A DNA stretch of 9,218 nt, taken from positions 1 through 9,218 of the forward strand of contig JAUYEO010000105.1 in NCBI GenBank assembly GCA_030689795.1. Direction: 5' to 3'. Origin of the DNA: Desulfobacterales bacterium. Lineage in GTDB: Bacteria; Desulfobacterota; Desulfobacteria; Desulfobacterales; RPRI01. A program made the position numbers and the translations under genes. Shown here piece by piece: positions 6,993-9,218 of this stretch. The notes under the pieces are model-generated. The model saw only the letters and a program-made list of their open reading frames with translations, had not been told where the DNA came from and searched no databases. The first letter of the stretch is position 1, and each line of letters begins with the position of its first letter.

Positions 6993-7077
6993 GACGACTT
7001 TTGCAATTGGCTCGCTCAATTTATATTTACAAATCGAACTCGTCAAGTATTTAGCTAAAAAGCGACCCATTATTCCC

Positions 7078-7106
7078 TTGCCCATGCAATATCCCGGTGA
7101 TATATG
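7078..7106 (+). promoter_or_regulatory. Possible sigma-70-type promoter for the CooC-like gene
   Basis: TTGCCC at 7078-7083 and TATATG at 7101-7106 are separated by 17 bases. Each matches the consensus at four of six positions. A transcript would start near 7113, giving a leader of roughly 40 bases that contains the ribosome-binding site. It lies between the right end of the MITE-like element and the gene. This is only a pattern match, in AT-rich DNA. Confidence 0.3.
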
Positions 7107-7141
7107 TAAAAAAACTACGATCCTGAAGAATCCAGGCAGAG

Positions 7142-7147
7142 AAAGGA
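7142..7147 (+). promoter_or_regulatory. Ribosome-binding site of the CooC-like gene
   Basis: AAAGGA lies seven bases before the ATG at 7155-7157. It supports this start, which also places the P-loop at residue 7, as expected for the family. Confidence 0.65.
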
Positions 7148-7154
7148 TATAAAT

Positions 7155-7919
7155 ATGAAAATAGCGGTCAGCGGCAAAGGCGGGGTCGGCAAAACAACAT
7201 TTTCGGCGCTTTTGATACGCGCATTAAGCAAAGAGGGTAAACATGTGCTTGCAATCGATGCTGATCCTGATGCAAATTTAGCGGCGGCCGTCGGGATAAC
7301 CGGGGCGGATAAAATAATCCCCATTTCAGAAATGAAAGATCTTATTTTTGAAAGAACAGAGGCAAAACCCGGAACAATAGGCGGTTTTTTCAAGCTGAAC
7401 CCGAAGGTGGATGACCTTCCCGAAGCCCTTTCGGTAAAATTTGAAAACATAAAACTGATGAGGCTCGGGGGAGTAAAAAAAGGCGGATCAGGCTGCATCT
7501 GCCCTGAAAGCACGTTATTAAAGGCCCTTGTAACCCATATCGTCCTTTCCCGGGATGAGGTTGTTGTCATGGACATGGAAGCAGGTATCGAGCACCTCGG
7601 GAGAGCTACGGCACAGGCCGTGGATAAACTTTTCATAGTCGTTGAACCGGGCCGCCGCAGTATCGAAACCGCGGAGCATATAAAAAAGCTTGCCTCTGAA
7701 ATCGGGCTGAAAAATCTCTCTCTTGTCGGCAATAAAATCCGGGGAAGTAAAGACATTGAATTTCTGAAAAATAATCTTCCGGGCTTTACTTTTTCATGTT
7801 TTATACCATATGAAGACGCTCTTATCGAGGCCGACCTGAATGGAATTTCTCCTTTCGACGTAAAATCCAATGCCGTGGCGGAAATCAGTAAAGTAATCGC
7901 CGGCTTGGCCGGAAAATGA
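7155..7919 (+). CDS. CooC-like P-loop ATPase, probable nickel/metallocenter maturation factor
   Basis: A 254-residue cytoplasmic ATPase of the SIMIBI/MinD class. A deviant Walker A motif, GKGGVGKTT, is at residues 7-15, DADPDAN at 35-41, a hydrophobic strand ending in DMEAGIEHLGR at about 136-150 (Walker B/switch region), and VEPGRRSIETA at about 163-173. The pair C114-x-C116 in GSGCICPES matches the CxC motif of CooC, where dimeric CooC binds a metal ion and uses ATP to help insert nickel into CO dehydrogenase. Length is typical for CooC (about 250-260). No CO dehydrogenase, acetyl-CoA synthase, hydrogenase or nickel transporter gene is in the window, so the client enzyme is unknown; AcsF-type roles are an alternative. 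Its stop overlaps the start of the helicase gene (ATGA at 7916-7919). An overlapping minus-strand frame is a shadow of this gene. Family call is strong; the precise target is inference. Confidence 0.88.
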   Translation: MKIAVSGKGGVGKTTFSALLIRALSKEGKHVLAIDADPDANLAAAVGITGADKIIPISEMKDLIFERTEAKPGTIGGFFKLNPKVDDLPEALSVKFENIKLMRLGGVKKGGSGCICPESTLLKALVTHIVLSRDEVVVMDMEAGIEHLGRATAQAVDKLFIVVEPGRRSIETAEHIKKLASEIGLKNLSLVGNKIRGSKDIEFLKNNLPGFTFSCFIPYEDALIEADLNGISPFDVKSNAVAEISKVIAGLAGK

Positions 7920-9218
7920 AAAGAAGAGATTTTCGCAGACAAAAATATCCGAAGAGCCGGGAAGAAGCAGGCAGAGTCAGGCCGAAGGCGGACGGCGGCC
8001 TGAAAAAGGTCTTTGAAGAAATCGGAGTTCCGGAAAAGGCGGAATTTACACCGGATCCTTTTCAGTTAAAAGCTCTCGAAGCAATCGATATGGCCGACTG
8101 TCTTGTTACCGCCCCGACCGGCGCGGGAAAAACATGGATCGCGGAGCAGGCAATAGCCAAAATCCATAAAAAGGGCGGCAGGTCATGGTATGCCTCACCT
8201 CTAAAAGCTCTTTCCAATTCAAAATACCACGAATTTTCGGCGATTTTCGGCGCACAAAATGTTGGAATACTGACCGGGGACAGGAAGGAGAACCCGGATG
8301 CCCCGATAATAGTCGGAACAACGGAAATATTGCGAAATCAGCTTTACGATGCCATGCATCATGGCGTGACCTTATCAACCGATTTTGTCATCCTCGATGA
8401 AGCCCATTTTCTGGGTGACGAGGAGAGAGGCGTGGTATGGGAAGAGACCATGATATATCTCCCTGCAAGAATTCCTCTCCTGATGCTATCGGCCACAATC
8501 GGAAATGCAGATCAGATTGCAGCCTGGCTTTTATCGATACGTAAAAAAGAGTGCGTCGTGATTGCGGAATTTAAAAGGCCGGTTCCGCTCTTCCCTCTTT
8601 TTCTTCACCCTTCAGGAACTCTTCTGCCGCTTCTATCCGAATCCCGGTCAAAAGAAAAAGCGCAGCTTTCAAAAAAGATAGGAGATCTTTTGAAAAACAG
8701 GAAAGCAGGCAGCCTCTCCTCCCGGAATCTTCCGCCTTTCGGCGAAATACTGGCGGTTCTCAAAAAATACCATCTCCTTCCGGCAATATTTTTTCTGAAG
8801 TCACGCGCCGATTGCAACGCATCCATTGATCTTTGCAGAAATCACAGCATTTCGGATTCCAGAAGAAAAGACCTTAAAACAAGATTAGACGAGCTTGAAA
8901 AAAGCGCTCCTTACATATCTTTACACCGCCAGATGGAAAAGCTTGAAAATTATGCGGTAGCCTCGCACCACAGCGGACAGCTTCCCTCATGGAAGCTTTT
9001 AATAGAAACTCTCATGACCGAAGGTCTTCTTGACGCTGTATTCGCTACATCAACGGTTGCGGCGGGCGTCAACTTTCCGGCCAGAACAGTTGCTTTTCTC
9101 AATTCCGATCGTTACAACGGCAGGGAGTTTTTGCCTCTTTCATCAACGGAATTTCACCAGATGACCGGAAGAGCCGGAAGAAGGGGTATGGATAAAATCG
9201 GTTTTGCAGTTGCGATAC
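7916..9218 (+). CDS. Ski2-like DEAH-box helicase (SF2), 3' end beyond the window
   Basis: An open frame of 434 codons runs from ATG 7916 to the window edge without a stop. It encodes an ATP-dependent nucleic-acid helicase of superfamily 2, Ski2/Mtr4/Hel308-like. Motifs in order: a basic N-terminus (MKRRDFRRQKYPKSR); a Q-motif-like FTPDPFQLKAL at about residues 46-56; Walker A APTGAGKT at 66-73; motif Ia SPLKALSNSKY near 90; TGDR and GTTEILR; motif II DEAH at 161-164; motif III SAT at 192-194; SHHSGQLP in the second RecA domain; motif V, with AAGVNFP around 382-388; and motif VI QMTGRAGRRG at 415-424. The arrangement HHSGxLP, GVNFP, QMxGRAGRRG is typical of Ski2-type RNA or DNA helicases. The start is supported by the ATGA overlap with the CooC-like gene. 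The upstream Shine-Dalgarno is weak (GGAAA), so translation probably depends on coupling. The C-terminal part (winged helix and ratchet regions) is not visible. Whether it acts on RNA or DNA cannot be told. Confidence 0.9.
   Translation, partial: MKRRDFRRQKYPKSREEAGRVRPKADGGLKKVFEEIGVPEKAEFTPDPFQLKALEAIDMADCLVTAPTGAGKTWIAEQAIAKIHKKGGRSWYASPLKALSNSKYHEFSAIFGAQNVGILTGDRKENPDAPIIVGTTEILRNQLYDAMHHGVTLSTDFVILDEAHFLGDEERGVVWEETMIYLPARIPLLMLSATIGNADQIAAWLLSIRKKECVVIAEFKRPVPLFPLFLHPSGTLLPLLSESRSKEKAQLSKKIGDLLKNRKAGSLSSRNLPPFGEILAVLKKYHLLPAIFFLKSRADCNASIDLCRNHSISDSRRKDLKTRLDELEKSAPYISLHRQMEKLENYAVASHHSGQLPSWKLLIETLMTEGLLDAVFATSTVAAGVNFPARTVAFLNSDRYNGREFLPLSSTEFHQMTGRAGRRGMDKIGFAVAI

Larger units (their letters stand above)
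6877..7020. mobile_element. MITE-like non-coding element with 18-bp terminal inverted repeats
   Basis: The 18-base sequence GAGCCAATTGCAAAAGTC at 6881-6898 is repeated as its exact reverse complement at 6996-7013. Just outside, ATTG at 6877-6880 and CAAT at 7017-7020 extend the symmetry if three bases are allowed as a gap on one side. Inside, a second inverted pair is present: GTCATTCCCG (6917-6926) against CGGGAATGAC (6986-6995). A third is GGGAATTCAG (6934-6943) against CTGGATTCCC (6969-6978), with one mismatch. The whole can fold into one long hairpin of about 140 bases and has no coding capacity. Size, terminal repeats and lack of a gene fit a miniature inverted-repeat element. I see no clear target-site duplication. 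It lies in the shared promoter region of the efflux operon and the CooC-like gene, so it may displace or supply control signals for either. Confidence 0.75.

Noticed and set aside
7115..7942. Long minus-strand open frame opposite the CooC-like gene
   Set aside because: Its serine- and proline-rich translation is the usual antisense shadow, while the plus strand has full P-loop ATPase motifs.
7155..9218. ATPase plus helicase as an anti-phage defence module
   Set aside because: The ATPase is a CooC-type protein with its metal-binding CxC motif, and the helicase looks like a housekeeping Ski2 type. No nuclease or other effector is visible.

Overview
The window reads like a chromosomal stretch of a Gram-negative anaerobe. 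My best guess is a member of the Desulfobacterota or a similar group. This is inferred from a CooC-type nickel-insertion ATPase, an RlhA-like U32 protein, an RND efflux pair (which needs a cell envelope with an outer membrane), and intergenic DNA full of short degenerate repeats. No rRNA, tRNA, CRISPR array or transposase gene was recognised.

Layout. Positions 1-390 hold no gene I can support, only a hairpin-forming palindrome at 317-349. On the minus strand, transcribed right to left, lie three genes: a periplasmic adaptor (5689-6798), an RND inner-membrane pump (2513-5692, overlapping the adaptor by ATGA) and a U32-family protein (391 to about 2352). Between pump and U32 gene is a 160-base island of three abutting degenerate tandem arrays: period 7 (TTTMTGG), period 7 again with an unrelated sequence, and period 8 (CTTGAACC). 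The arrays run into both genes. The last residues and stop codon of the pump are written in repeat, and the U32 gene loses its start codon exactly where the repeat begins.

Positions 6799-7154 separate the leftward efflux operon from a rightward pair. This divergent region contains a non-coding, MITE-like element (about 6877-7020) with perfect 18-bp terminal inverted repeats. It encloses two 20-mers of the form ATTCCC-N8-GGGAAT, the consensus I know for Neisseria dRS3 repeats. The rightward pair is a CooC-like P-loop ATPase (7155-7919) and, overlapping it by ATGA, a Ski2-like DEAH-box helicase (7916 onward) that runs off the window end with all main helicase motifs present.

Function. The adaptor and pump should form an efflux system with an outer-membrane channel encoded elsewhere. 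The U32 protein is probably an Fe-S enzyme of RNA modification rather than a peptidase. The CooC-like ATPase is probably a metallocenter maturation factor, with no target enzyme visible here. I see no clear new multi-gene system. The most unusual material is the repeat island and its effect on the U32 gene start.
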